DNA of 43,379 nt from Peptostreptococcaceae bacterium (lineage in GTDB: Bacteria; Bacillota; Clostridia; Peptostreptococcales; Peptostreptococcaceae). How positions within the stretch are numbered: position 1 is the stretch's first letter; every line of letters begins with the position of its first letter. Below are positions 34,984 through 43,379 of this stretch, one piece after another. Under the pieces are notes generated by a model. That model was not told where the DNA came from. It did no database searches and saw nothing but the letters and a program-made list of their open reading frames with translations. Location of the stretch: assembly GCA_025210335.1 (NCBI GenBank), contig JAOARY010000043.1:1-43379 (forward strand), written 5' to 3'. The translations under genes and the position numbers were made by a program.

Positions 34984-36099
34984 TTATTTTTCATCTAAAT
35001 TCTTATACCTAGATTCTTCTACTTTAATTTTATATATTTCTCTTTTTACATCTCCAAACTCATCAATTATAAAATCACTTTGAAGACCTTCATATTTCGA
35101 AATATCTATTATTGCTTTTTTCAATCTTTTGATATTAGTTCCTGATTTTTTTATGCCTTCATTTAATACAATTACTGATTCATATCCATATATAGAAGCG
35201 TAAGAAGGCTCTTTATTGAATTTAGTCTTATATATATCTAAAAACTTTAAATAATCTTCATCTTTATTATTTATATCAAAATTAGTAGAGAAATAAATAT
35301 TCTTAACGGCTTTTCCACTATAAGATATAAAATCTCCAGTCATCCCCCAATTACTTATAAATATCTTTATATCCTTATCATATTTTCTTATTTCTTGACT
35401 TATAGATGCTGAATCAACTGAATTTGCTATTATCAAAACTCCTTTTGAACTACTTTTTAACAAAAGATCCCTTATAAGTTCTAGTTTTGGATTTTCTTCT
35501 GTTATAGTATATTCAAATACACTTTTGCCACCCTTATTCGAATAAATTTCTTTAAAATTATCAAATAACAAATCTGAAAAACCTCTGTTTTTAGCATCAT
35601 ATACAATTCCAATATCAAAGACCTTTAAATCATCATAAATAAGTTCTCCCAAAACTTCTGATTGTCTTTTTAAATCTGGTATCACTCTTATAAAATTATC
35701 GTCTAAACCAGTCATCTTTGTTGTTGATATTGTTGGTGATATAAATAAAAGATCATCTTTTGCCATAGCATCTTTTATAACATCACTCATATTACTCATT
35801 CCAAAAGCTATTATTATATCTATTCCTTGTGATTTAAAATAATCTATAGCTTTTTTTGCACCTATAACGCTCCCTTTATTATCTCTTATAACCAAATCTA
35901 TTTTTCTACCATTAATCCCACCATTTTGATTGAGTTCTTCAACTGCAATTAAAACACCATCTCTTTGAGCTACACCCATTTCTGAATATGACCCTGTCAA
36001 AGTAGCAGAAAAACCAATTTTTATATCTTTCTTTGAACAAGTAATCATAGATATACTCATCAAAAAAATTAAACAAATGCTCAAAAAAATTTTTTTCAT
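34984..36099 (-). CDS. Branched-chain amino acid-type binding lipoprotein
   Basis: A 371-residue Peripla_BP_6 lipoprotein, first gene of the binding-protein/kinase operon. The lipobox is MITC with Cys at about residue 21. The mature protein starts with IKIGFSATLTGSYSEMGVA, followed by NGGINGRKIDLVIRDNKG (about 59-76) and FISPTISTTKM (about 117-127), as in its paralogues. It would hold a small amino-acid-like ligand between two lobes. AAGGAGTAG precedes the ATG. The serS terminator lies just upstream of it, so this operon has its own promoter in the 36100-36185 stretch, which I could not assign. Confidence 0.92.
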   Translation of the reverse strand: MKKIFLSICLIFLMSISMITCSKKDIKIGFSATLTGSYSEMGVAQRDGVLIAVEELNQNGGINGRKIDLVIRDNKGSVIGAKKAIDYFKSQGIDIIIAFGMSNMSDVIKDAMAKDDLLFISPTISTTKMTGLDDNFIRVIPDLKRQSEVLGELIYDDLKVFDIGIVYDAKNRGFSDLLFDNFKEIYSNKGGKSVFEYTITEENPKLELIRDLLLKSSSKGVLIIANSVDSASISQEIRKYDKDIKIFISNWGMTGDFISYSGKAVKNIYFSTNFDINNKDEDYLKFLDIYKTKFNKEPSYASIYGYESVIVLNEGIKKSGTNIKRLKKAIIDISKYEGLQSDFIIDEFGDVKREIYKIKVEESRYKNLDEK

Positions 36100-36185
36100 G
36101 ATACTACTCCTTATCTTTATATTCTATATGTAGTATTTACCCTTTTATATTATTATTTAACTACTGTATTACATGAAGATTTTTG

Positions 36186-36248
36186 CATAAAAAAACTACT
36201 ATAAAACAATATCGATACAAATATCAATATTAATTTTATAGTAGTTAT
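36186..36248 (-). terminator. serS terminator
   Basis: AACTACTATAAAA and TTTTATAGTAGTT form a perfect outer stem; an inner stem ATATCGATA/AATATTGATAT-like lies in the loop. An A7 run (T7 on the minus strand) follows. It lies about 60 nt after the serS stop. Confidence 0.85.
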
Positions 36249-36308
36249 TTTTCTACTTTATATATACTTCAATTATTTAATTTAAATTTTTTATTAAATA
36301 AAAATCTA

Positions 36309-37580
36309 TTATTTTTTGATTGAATCTACACCCATATATGGTCTTAATACTTCTGGTACAACTACTGAACCATCTGCTTGTTGATAGTTTTCAAGTATAG
36401 CAGCTACAGTTCTTCCTATTGCAACACCTGAACCATTAAGAGTGTGAACAAATTCAGCTTTGCTCTTTTTATCTCTTTTAAATCTGATTCCAGCTCTTCT
36501 AGCTTGGAAATCTTCAAAATTAGAACAAGAAGATATTTCAACATATCTATTGTAACTTGGCATCCAAACTTCTATATCATATTTAAATGCAGCTGTGAAT
36601 CCTAAATCTCCTGAACATATTTTAACAACTCTATAAGGAAGTTTTAATGCTTTTAATACACTTTCTGCATCCTTAACTAAACCTTCTAATTCATTATAAG
36701 ATTCTTCAGGTAATACGAATTTAACTAATTCAACCTTGTTAAATTGATGTTGTCTTATAAGACCTCTAGTATCTCTACCAGCAGATCCTGCTTCTGATCT
36801 AAAGCAAGGAGTGTAAGCTGTATATTTAATTGGTAAAACATCAGAAGTTAATATTTCATCTCTATGAATATTAGTTACTGGAACTTCAGCAGTTGGTATT
36901 AAGAAATAATCTAAACCTTCTAATTTGAACATATCTTCTTCAAACTTAGGTAATTGTCCAGTACCAACAAAGCTTGTTCTATTAGCTATAAATGGAGGTA
37001 ACATTTCTGTATAACCATTATCAGCATGTGTATTTAAGAAGAAGTTTATAATACTTCTTTCAAGTCTAGCTCCTAAATCCTTGTATAATGTAAATCTTGA
37101 ACCAGTTATCTTAGCTGCTGCTTCAAAATCTAATATATCTAAATTCGTTCCAACTTCCCAATGTGCTTTTGGTTCAAAATCAAATTCAGTTGGCTCCATG
37201 AATTTCCAAGCTTCTACATTATCATCATCAGTATCACCTTGAGGTACATCTTCATGAGGTACATTTGGTATTCCTAATAATAAATCTTTAAGTTCTCCTT
37301 CAACTTCTTTAACTGTAACATCAAGAGCTTTTATTTTATCAGATAAACCTTTTAATTTATCCATAAGTTCCGCTGTATCTTTTCCGTCTTTTTTGTAAAC
37401 TGGTATAAGTTTAGAAGATGTGTTAGATTCGCTCTTTAGTGCTTCAACTTCTTGTAATAGCTCTCTTCTTTTATCATCTAATTCTATTGCTTTGTCTAAA
37501 TCAAAATCTGCTTCTCCTCTTTTAGACATAAGTCTTTTAATTTCTGCTAAGTCATTTCTAATTCTTCTAATATCTAACAT
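36309..37580 (-). CDS. serS: Seryl-tRNA synthetase
   Basis: A 423-residue class II synthetase of normal length that charges tRNA-Ser. The N-terminal helical arm (about 27-105) reads the long variable arm of tRNA-Ser. Class II motif 2 is [20 protein letters not shown] (about 258-277) and motif 3 is [17 protein letters not shown] (about 376-392). Upstream it has its own consensus promoter, a T-box leader and an intrinsic terminator, so it is switched on by uncharged tRNA-Ser. Its likely substrate, tRNA-Ser(GGA), lies 10 kb away in this window. AGGAGGATG precedes the ATG. Confidence 0.98.
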   Translation of the reverse strand: MLDIRRIRNDLAEIKRLMSKRGEADFDLDKAIELDDKRRELLQEVEALKSESNTSSKLIPVYKKDGKDTAELMDKLKGLSDKIKALDVTVKEVEGELKDLLLGIPNVPHEDVPQGDTDDDNVEAWKFMEPTEFDFEPKAHWEVGTNLDILDFEAAAKITGSRFTLYKDLGARLERSIINFFLNTHADNGYTEMLPPFIANRTSFVGTGQLPKFEEDMFKLEGLDYFLIPTAEVPVTNIHRDEILTSDVLPIKYTAYTPCFRSEAGSAGRDTRGLIRQHQFNKVELVKFVLPEESYNELEGLVKDAESVLKALKLPYRVVKICSGDLGFTAAFKYDIEVWMPSYNRYVEISSCSNFEDFQARRAGIRFKRDKKSKAEFVHTLNGSGVAIGRTVAAILENYQQADGSVVVPEVLRPYMGVDSIKK

Positions 37581-37621
37581 TTTACATCCTCCTAGTATTT
37601 GATTAATCTTTTTTTATACAT

Positions 37622-37875
37622 AAAAAAACCTCCATCCCTTATAAAAAAGGGACGAAGGTATATATTCTCCGCGTTGCCACCCTAGTTGCAAAAACAGATA
37701 ATGCTTTTGCCACCTTATATAGTTAACGCCTATTTACGTTGAAATTACTTAAATTCATTCCAAAACTCCAGAGTAGATTCAAAGACTTTCATTACAAATT
37801 CACACCAACCATTTGCTCTCTTAAAATAAAATTTTCTTTTACTATGCTCTTTCAACATTTTTTAAATATTAATTT
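37622..37875 (-). promoter_or_regulatory. Serine T-box riboswitch leader of serS
   Basis: The T-box core AGGGTGGCAACGCGG is exact on the minus strand (37683-37669). Before it lies a long stem I region; the likely specifier is TCT at 37777-37775, in GAATCTACTCTGG, consistent with serine. After it, CCTTCGTCCC and GGGATGGAGG form the terminator stem (37658-37622) with a T7 run. Binding of uncharged tRNA-Ser would favour the antiterminator and let serS be read. Confidence 0.95.
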
Positions 37876-37881
37876 TATTTA

Positions 37882-37910
37882 ATTATAAAGTCTATAAAAT
37901 TCTGTGTCAA
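37882..37910 (-). promoter_or_regulatory. serS promoter
   Basis: On the minus strand TTGACA (37910-37905) and TATAAT (37887-37882) are exactly 17 nt apart: a perfect sigma-A consensus. It starts only 15 bp after the fruA stop codon, and no terminator lies between. Confidence 0.9.
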
Positions 37911-37925
37911 CAATAAATTTTTTAT

Positions 37926-39794
37926 TTATAATTCTTTTATATCTTTTTTCAAAAATCCAATCATGAATGCAGTTACAAAAGATCCTATTAATATCGCAAG
38001 CAAATATAATAATGGTTTTCCATATACTAAAGGTATTACAAACATTCCACCATGTGGTGCTGGAAGTCCTATATTAAACACCATACTTAATGCTCCTGCA
38101 ATTGATGAACCAACAATTATAGATGGAATTACCTTTGCTGGATCTGCTGCTGCAAAAGGAATCGCACCTTCAGTTATAAAAGATATGCCCATTATATAAC
38201 AAGTTTTTCCTGCATCTTGTTCTTTTTTAGTAAATTTATTTTTAAATAATGTTGTAGCTAGTGCGATTCCAAGAGGTGGAACCATTCCTCCAGCCATAAC
38301 AGCTGCATGTGGTGTAAAATTACCAGCATCAATCATAGCTATACCAAAAGTAAATGCAGCTTTGTTTATAGGCCCACCCATATCAACAGCCATCATACCA
38401 CCTAATATAAGTCCAAGTATAACCTTATTAGTTGTACCCATTGAATTTAACCAAGCTTGTAAAGATTCATTTAATGTTGTAACTGGCGAAACTACAAATA
38501 AAAGCATTATAGCACCTGTTATAAATATCCCTAGTACTGGATATATTAAAACTGGCTTAATTCCCTCTAATGAATCTGGTAAATTTTTAAATAATTTTTT
38601 TAATAATAATATACTATAACCACCTAAAAACGCTGCTATAAGTCCACCCAAAAATCCTGCTCCACTATTAGTTGCTATAAGCCCACCAACCATAGCAGGT
38701 GCAAAACCTGGTCTATCTGCAATACTCATCCCTATAAAACCTGCTAAAACAGGTATCATTAATTTAAATGCATTTCCTCCACCAATATCCATAAGAAGTT
38801 TGGCAAAAGGATGAAATGATGGGTCATTTGGATCAAATGCTTTTATACCAAACACAAAAGACAATGCAATCAATATACCGCCACCAACTACGAACGGTAA
38901 CATATTTGATACCCCATTCATAAGATGCTTATAAAATCCATTTCTCTTTGCACCTTGATTATCCTCATTAGAACTTTGATTTGTATATATCTTACCTTTT
39001 TGATTTAATGCATCTTTTAATAATTTTTCTGGTTCTTTTATAGCTTTTGAAACAGGAACTTCAATTACATTTTTTCCTTCAAATCTATCCATTTGAACTT
39101 TTTTATCAGCTGCAACTATTATGCATTTTGCTCTTTTTATATCATCAGCTAAAAGTTTATTTTTAGCACCAGTCGAGCCATTTGTCTCAACCTTAAAATT
39201 AATCTTCATATTCTTAGCTTTTTCATTTAACATATCTGCTGCCATATAAGTATGTGCAATTCCAGTAGGACAAGCTGTTACAGCAAGAATCAAATCCTTA
39301 TCTTCCTCTATTTGCAATTCCTCTTTTGGCTTTTCTTCTAATAATTCCTGTTCATTTATAAGATTTAATATTTCTTCTTTAGATTTTGCCATTCCTAAAG
39401 CTGTTCTAAAATCTTCTTTTAATAACATTACAGATAATTTTGATAGAGTTTCTAAATGTTCATTTGAAGCATCCTTTGACCCTGCAATCATAAAGAATAT
39501 ATGAGCTTTTTTTGAATCAAAAGAATCAAAATCAATACCTTCTTTTGAATAACCAAATGCTAAAGAAGGTATCTTTACAGCATCAGTCTTTGCATGAGGA
39601 ATTGCAATACCATCTCCAACACCAGTTGAAGACTGGCTTTCTCTTTTTAATATCTCTGATTTAAATTTTTCTTTATCATTTAATCTATTAGCTTCATATA
39701 ATTTGTCAACAAGCTCATCCAAAACGTTTTCTTTCGTTGTAGACTTTAAACTAAGTATTATCGTATCTTCCTTTAACAGTTCTGTAATTTTCAT
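37926..39794 (-). CDS. fruA: Fructose PTS transporter, subunits IIA-IIB-IIC fused
   Basis: A 622-residue fusion. EIIA (about 1-150) has the phospho-His in GDGIAIPHAKT (H67). EIIB (about 168-265) has the phospho-Cys in TACPTGIAHTY (C175). EIIC (about 290-620) is the membrane channel with many hydrophobic segments and motifs such as GGGILIALSFVFG and GMMAVDMGGPINKAAF. It takes up fructose as fructose-1-phosphate, which FruK then phosphorylates. Third gene of the fru operon, 129 bp after fruK. GAAAGGAGAG precedes the ATG. Confidence 0.96.
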   Translation of the reverse strand: MKITELLKEDTIILSLKSTTKENVLDELVDKLYEANRLNDKEKFKSEILKRESQSSTGVGDGIAIPHAKTDAVKIPSLAFGYSKEGIDFDSFDSKKAHIFFMIAGSKDASNEHLETLSKLSVMLLKEDFRTALGMAKSKEEILNLINEQELLEEKPKEELQIEEDKDLILAVTACPTGIAHTYMAADMLNEKAKNMKINFKVETNGSTGAKNKLLADDIKRAKCIIVAADKKVQMDRFEGKNVIEVPVSKAIKEPEKLLKDALNQKGKIYTNQSSNEDNQGAKRNGFYKHLMNGVSNMLPFVVGGGILIALSFVFGIKAFDPNDPSFHPFAKLLMDIGGGNAFKLMIPVLAGFIGMSIADRPGFAPAMVGGLIATNSGAGFLGGLIAAFLGGYSILLLKKLFKNLPDSLEGIKPVLIYPVLGIFITGAIMLLFVVSPVTTLNESLQAWLNSMGTTNKVILGLILGGMMAVDMGGPINKAAFTFGIAMIDAGNFTPHAAVMAGGMVPPLGIALATTLFKNKFTKKEQDAGKTCYIMGISFITEGAIPFAAADPAKVIPSIIVGSSIAGALSMVFNIGLPAPHGGMFVIPLVYGKPLLYLLAILIGSFVTAFMIGFLKKDIKEL

Positions 39795-39923
39795 AAAACT
39801 CTCCTTTCATTTATCAAAAGAGATTAAAGTTTTGAATTTTCAAAAATTTTATTTTAAAAAATCAAAATTTCATAATCCTTTAAATAAAATTTACCAAGAA
39901 GAAGATAAAAATATTAAAAATTC

Positions 39924-40835
39924 TTATCTTTCTTCAACTAAAATATTTAAAAATAAACCCTTTATATCATTTATTTTTGCCAAATCCTTTGAAAATGCAG
40001 TTGCACTACCACTTGCTACACTATATTTAAAACTCTCTAACAGATCTTTTGTTTTGATATATTTATAAATAAAACCAGCAACCATAGAATCTCCTGCACC
40101 AACAGAATTTATAAGTTCACCTTTTGGTGCATTGGCTTTATAAATATTATTATCATTAATAAACAAAGCTCCATCTTTACCCATTGAAACTATTACATTC
40201 TTAGCACCTTTTTTTAATAATTCCTTTGAATATTTTATTATTTCTTCTTCAGTTTCTATACTTACATCAAACAATTCCTCTAATTCAACTATATTTGGTT
40301 TTATCAAAAAAGGCTTGTATTTCAAAGTACATAAAAGACTTTCCTTAGTCGTATCAACTATAGCTTTTATCCCTCTTTCTTCTAATCTTTTTAAGATTAT
40401 TTCATAGATATTATTTGGCATTGAACTTGGAATATTTCCCGCCAAAACTAATACATCATCTTTTTTTAATCTATCTATCTTTTTAAGCAACAAATCAATA
40501 TCATTTTCTTTGATTTTAGGAGCATTTGCATTTATTTCAGTTTCTTCTTTTGATTTTAATTTAATGTTAATTCTAGTATCTCCATCTACTTTCACAAAAT
40601 CAGATTCAATATCTTCTTTTTCAAGCAAACTCTTTAAATAGTCACCACTAAATCCACCTATAAAACCAAATGCTTTGCTTTTTAAATCCATATTTTTTAA
40701 TACTCTTGATACATTTATTCCTTTTCCACCAGCAAATTTGTATTCCTTTTTACTTCTATTTAATTTTCCACTTTCAAAATCATCCACAAATACTAAATAA
40801 TCTATTGCAGGATTTAAAGTAAGTGTATAAATCAT
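39924..40835 (-). CDS. fruK: 1-phosphofructokinase
   Basis: A 303-residue PfkB-family sugar kinase that turns fructose-1-phosphate into fructose-1,6-bisphosphate with ATP. PfkB signature 1 is GGKGINVSRVLKN (about 37-49). The anion hole and catalytic Asp lie in NSVGAGDSMVAGF (about 247-259). The ATG overlaps the regulator's TGA by 4 nt, indicating translational coupling. A tagatose-6-phosphate kinase is the main alternative, but the position beside a fructose PTS decides it. Confidence 0.95.
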   Translation of the reverse strand: MIYTLTLNPAIDYLVFVDDFESGKLNRSKKEYKFAGGKGINVSRVLKNMDLKSKAFGFIGGFSGDYLKSLLEKEDIESDFVKVDGDTRINIKLKSKEETEINANAPKIKENDIDLLLKKIDRLKKDDVLVLAGNIPSSMPNNIYEIILKRLEERGIKAIVDTTKESLLCTLKYKPFLIKPNIVELEELFDVSIETEEEIIKYSKELLKKGAKNVIVSMGKDGALFINDNNIYKANAPKGELINSVGAGDSMVAGFIYKYIKTKDLLESFKYSVASGSATAFSKDLAKINDIKGLFLNILVEER

Positions 40836-41581
40836 TTAATCACAACCTTTATATTTGTTTCATTTAAGTATTTATCCATATTAAAAACTTCTTCATCCAA
40901 TATTATTGTAGCCTCATACAAATCAGCTACTTTAACAAATGTAGTTCTATTGAATTTCGATTTATCTGCTAAAACATAAGTCTCTAAGCCAAGATCCATA
41001 GCTAGTTTTTTAAGATAAGCTTCATTTGAATCAGGTGTTGTAAATCCATTTTTTAAATCAATACCATTCATCCCTAAAAACACCTTATCGAATCTATAGT
41101 TTTTTAAATCCTTCAAAGCATTGATTCCAATAACAGCCTTTGTGCTATTTTTTACAAAACCTCCAATAATGTAAGCTTCAATATCTTTTTCAACTATTGC
41201 ATCTATATGTTTTAGACCATTTGTAACTATAACAATATTTTTGCTATTTATATATTGAATCATCTCAAAAGTTGTAGTTCCAGCATCAAGATATATGCAA
41301 TCTCCATCCTTTATCAAAGATGCCGCATATTTTGCTATTTTAATCTTTTGCTCCTTATTAAAAACCATCTTTTCATTGAAGCTAAGCTCTTCTATTTTGC
41401 TATCAATCAAAGTTGCACCACCATGAATTCTTCTTAACTTACTTTCTTTTTCAAGTTGAGTCAAATCTCTTCTTATGGTAGATTCTGACGAGTTTGTAAT
41501 CTCTACAATTTCAGATATTTTTATAGTCTTTTCTTCTTGTAACTTTTGCAAAATAAGTTCTTGTCTTTCTTGAGTCAACAT
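40832..41581 (-). CDS. fruR: DeoR-family repressor of the fructose operon
   Basis: A 249-residue DeoR-family regulator. The N-terminal winged helix (about 5-58) has the DeoR signature with ISEIVEITNSSESTIRRDLT. The C-terminal sugar-phosphate domain (about 75-245) has DAGTTTFEM, IVTNGL and GGFVKNST, typical of ribose-isomerase-like effector domains. It likely senses fructose-1-phosphate and represses its own operon. I chose ATG 41581 because AAGGTGAT lies 6 nt upstream; the frame is open to a GTG 9 nt earlier that overlaps this site. First gene of the operon. Confidence 0.93.
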   Translation of the reverse strand: MLTQERQELILQKLQEEKTIKISEIVEITNSSESTIRRDLTQLEKESKLRRIHGGATLIDSKIEELSFNEKMVFNKEQKIKIAKYAASLIKDGDCIYLDAGTTTFEMIQYINSKNIVIVTNGLKHIDAIVEKDIEAYIIGGFVKNSTKAVIGINALKDLKNYRFDKVFLGMNGIDLKNGFTTPDSNEAYLKKLAMDLGLETYVLADKSKFNRTTFVKVADLYEATIILDEEVFNMDKYLNETNIKVVIK

Positions 41582-41612
41582 ATAAATCACCTTTTTCCTT
41601 ATCTATATTTTT

Positions 41613-41641
41613 ATTATAAAATATTTTTCTTTCAAAATCAA
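41613..41641 (-). promoter_or_regulatory. fru operon promoter
   Basis: On the minus strand TTGATT (41641-41636) and TATAAT (41618-41613) are 17 nt apart. The first of the three TGAAAGAAAA repeats lies within the spacer. Confidence 0.75.
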
Positions 41642-41695
41642 TCATTTTCTTTCAAAAGCTTTTATATTTTTATCATTATCAATCATTTTCTTTCA
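41625..41695 (-). promoter_or_regulatory. Three operator-like repeats at the fru promoter
   Basis: The minus-strand motif TGAAAGAAAA occurs at 41634-41625, 41654-41645 and 41695-41686. The two outer copies are part of an exact 18-bp repeat (TGAAAGAAAATGATTGAT), 41 bp apart. One copy is in the promoter spacer, one covers the -35 and the third lies upstream. The layout suits cooperative binding of the DeoR-type regulator. Confidence 0.7.
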
Positions 41696-41879
41696 TAATT
41701 CAATTAATAATCAATTAAAAACAATCATATAAATTTTATTTTTCCTTCATACTATTAAGCTCTCATATATATATTCTTAAAACTATCTGTTCATCATTTA
41801 CTTTTTCACATTTTAATGATAAACTACATCCATAATAGAGAATTTATGACACTTTACTAATACAAAAGGAGTTGGTTTT

Positions 41880-42503
41880 TTGTTTTCAAAAAAATTCATA
41901 AAAAAAACATCAATAATAATTTTACTATGCATGATGAATATTTGCACATCTTTTGCATCTGATGATAATAATGATAAAAATATAAAAATTCCTATATACA
42001 CTAAGAATTATAATAAAGAAATTCTTCAAATGTTTAAGGTTAATTTGGGCGATAGTACTGGTTATGTAGATATCTACTTTAAAGACGGTACATCTATAAG
42101 AGAAAATACTACTGTTGATTCTAATTGTGATCATTGTGTTGAAAAAAACTCTACACCAGTTGATATACCTAAAAAAGATCTTAAAGATATATTTATACCA
42201 AAGACCATATTAGATAAACATAAAAGTAATTCTTATACTTATAATAAAGATAAAAATCTGTATTATTTTTATGATAAAAGTACAAAGAAAAAAGTTGGGA
42301 TTTATGACTGCAAACAAAAAAAATATCTTATAAGATATGATCTAAAGTATTCTAGTAATGATATAAAAAAGATAGATACACATTATGATAGTAGTAAATC
42401 TTATATAGAAGTTACTTATAATGATGGTACTACAAAAAAGGAAAATGCATCTTATGTTGATGTGCAAAGTAGTGAAAAAGTCTATTATCTAGAGGAAAAA
42501 TAA
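41880..42503 (+). CDS. Secreted protein of unknown function with a duplicated motif
   Basis: A 207-residue protein with a signal peptide (KKFIKKTSIIILLCMMNIC, cut likely after FAS at about residue 27). The mature part is rich in Lys, Asp and Tyr. A similar segment occurs twice, YVDIYFKDGTSIREN (about 60-74) and YIEVTYNDGTTKKEN (about 180-194), near the two ends. CDHC at about 82-85 could be a disulfide or metal site. I do not recognise a family. The start is TTG, 9 nt after AAAAGGAG. Its right end meets a bidirectional terminator. Confidence 0.75.
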   Translation: MFSKKFIKKTSIIILLCMMNICTSFASDDNNDKNIKIPIYTKNYNKEILQMFKVNLGDSTGYVDIYFKDGTSIRENTTVDSNCDHCVEKNSTPVDIPKKDLKDIFIPKTILDKHKSNSYTYNKDKNLYYFYDKSTKKKVGIYDCKQKKYLIRYDLKYSSNDIKKIDTHYDSSKSYIEVTYNDGTTKKENASYVDVQSSEKVYYLEEK

Positions 42504-42542
42504 GTATCAAAATTAATTTGATTGATAAATCAATATAAATAA

Positions 42543-42592
42543 TAAAGCTATGCAAGAACGATTGTTAAATCGCTTCCACATAGCTTTTTTTG
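42543..42592. terminator. Bidirectional terminator between convergent genes
   Basis: AAAGCTATG and CATAGCTTT form the outer stem and AACGATT/AATCGCT the inner one; A- and T-runs flank it. It serves both the secreted-protein gene and the Rpn gene. Confidence 0.88.
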
Positions 42593-42622
42593 TTTCATTA
42601 ATTTTTTTGTTTTTTTATAATA

Positions 42623-43379
42623 TTACTTATCTAAATAAACTTGCTTATATTCTTCTAAATTATTCTTTATATCCTTTACTTTAGATATATTTAATTTGCT
42701 ATATTTTGCGACCAATTCTATATTCATATTATCTTTAAGCATTTCTATTGCTGTAATTATAGATTTTTTTTCTGATCCTATTTTTTCACCTTTCATTATT
42801 CCTATTTTTTCACCTTTCATTATTCCTATTTGTTCACCTTTTATTATTCCTCTTCTTTCGCCTTTCATTATTCCTTCAGCTAATTTAGCTTCTAGTCCTT
42901 CATTTATAACTCTACCCATATTTGAAATCATCATATCCACCTCCTGTGTTTCAATAGTTTCATCAATTAATTCTATTAGTTTTTCCTTATTATCTAAACT
43001 TGTATTCTCAACTATTACATTTTTTATCCATCTTAATAAGTTCTTTTTCTTATCTATTTGTAGTCTCTTTATTACGCCTTTTATCGTTTCTAATCTTTTT
43101 ACTATCAATTCTATATTATCTTCTTTATCTAAGTAAAATATTGTACTTACCACATTCGCTATCTTCTTTAATTCTTCGTCATCCATTCTATGAATGTCAA
43201 ATAATAAATAATTAAAATCTATTACATAATCACTATACATTTCATGTGATTTTATTACTTCCTTAAAACTTCTTGGTACATGCCAATTATTTTCACCATT
43301 ATATAATACTACTGGTATTACTGGTGGTAATCTAAATCCTTTTTGTTTTTTTGTATTATCATCATGTTCATCTAAATAC
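42623..43379 (-). CDS. Rpn family recombination-promoting nuclease / PD-(D/E)XK transposase-like, 3' part
   Basis: The reading frame continues without a stop through the right edge, so the N-terminus, with the catalytic PD-(D/E)XK core, is missing here. The visible part begins with LDEHDDNTKKQKGFRLPPVI and PVVLYNGENNW, a hallmark block of the Rpn/PDDEXK_2 family, followed by helical regions. Near the C-terminus are four tandem eight-residue units of the type GIMKGEKI. Rpn proteins are nucleases tied to RecA-independent recombination. The internal Met at 43240 is not the true start. An outside group of such genes is often variable between strains. Confidence 0.9.
   Translation of the reverse strand, partial: YLDEHDDNTKKQKGFRLPPVIPVVLYNGENNWHVPRSFKEVIKSHEMYSDYVIDFNYLLFDIHRMDDEELKKIANVVSTIFYLDKEDNIELIVKRLETIKGVIKRLQIDKKKNLLRWIKNVIVENTSLDNKEKLIELIDETIETQEVDMMISNMGRVINEGLEAKLAEGIMKGERRGIIKGEQIGIMKGEKIGIMKGEKIGSEKKSIITAIEMLKDNMNIELVAKYSKLNISKVKDIKNNLEEYKQVYLDK
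42777..42872. repeat. Four tandem 24-bp repeats in the Rpn gene
   Basis: Units at 42777, 42801, 42825 and 42849, each 24 bp. The first two are identical, the third differs at two positions and the fourth at several. Since 24 is a multiple of three, gain or loss of a unit keeps the frame and changes the protein by eight residues. Confidence 0.9.

Noticed and set aside
42777..42872. Possible CRISPR-like array
   Set aside because: Units are directly abutting, 24 bp, in frame and coding; there are no spacers.
42696..43136. 146-codon plus-strand frame opposite the Rpn gene
   Set aside because: Its repeated Pro-Phe-Ile pattern is the mirror of the 24-bp repeats; no ribosome binding site; the minus-strand frame matches a known family.

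Overview
The window is very AT-rich DNA with clostridial-style genes: a NhaC antiporter, RecR and YbaB of Firmicute type, a T-box on serS, a large (Bacillus/Clostridium-type) SRP RNA and Shine-Dalgarno sequences of the AGGAGG type. Together with the 16S rRNA 5' end at the left edge and the order serS / tadA / tRNA-Ser / SRP RNA / dnaX / ybaB / recR, this suggests a low-GC Firmicute of the class Clostridia, probably Peptostreptococcaceae. It probably lies near the replication origin, where this gene set sits in Bacillus and Clostridioides. That placement is inference from gene content and synteny; no search was run.

Left part (1-9.9 kb): the start of a 16S gene reading left, with two upstream promoters. 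It is followed by a YgiQ-type radical SAM protein, NhaC, a UPF0173 metal-dependent hydrolase, a small membrane protein, a glutaredoxin with a palindrome inside its consensus promoter, an AI-2E family permease, a UgtP/MGDG-synthase-like glycosyltransferase and a small lysine-rich protein.

Middle left (10-17.4 kb): a chemoreceptor whose likely sensor domain lies after the signalling domain, a lipoprotein, a small membrane-anchored protein, a CsaA-like tRNA-binding protein, and the recombination/replication cluster dnaX-ybaB-recR with a small Cys-rich gene upstream.

Middle (17.4-27.2 kb): a lipoprotein / response regulator / histidine kinase / lipoprotein cluster reads into the Cys-rich gene and dnaX. 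A znuABC-type metal uptake operon has a Fur/Zur-like box at its promoter. Next comes a compact mixed RNA unit of tRNA-Arg, tadA, tRNA-Ser and SRP RNA, ending in a terminator. The tadA reading frame has no stop before tRNA-Ser and ends inside that tRNA.

Right part (27.3-43.4 kb): an alpha/beta hydrolase, a DUF5684-like membrane protein, a mechanosensitive-channel-like protein, and an operon of three tandem amino-acid-type binding proteins plus a Cache-domain histidine kinase with no transport genes. Then serS with its own promoter and T-box, a fruR-fruK-fruA operon with repeated operators, a secreted protein of unknown function, and an Rpn-family nuclease running off the right edge.

Long imperfect hairpins of one apparent family recur in four intergenic gaps. 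No CRISPR array, insertion sequence or prophage is visible. The strongest candidates for something new are the tRNA-Arg/tadA/tRNA-Ser/SRP unit, the binding-protein/kinase operon, and the chemoreceptor with a C-terminal sensor.
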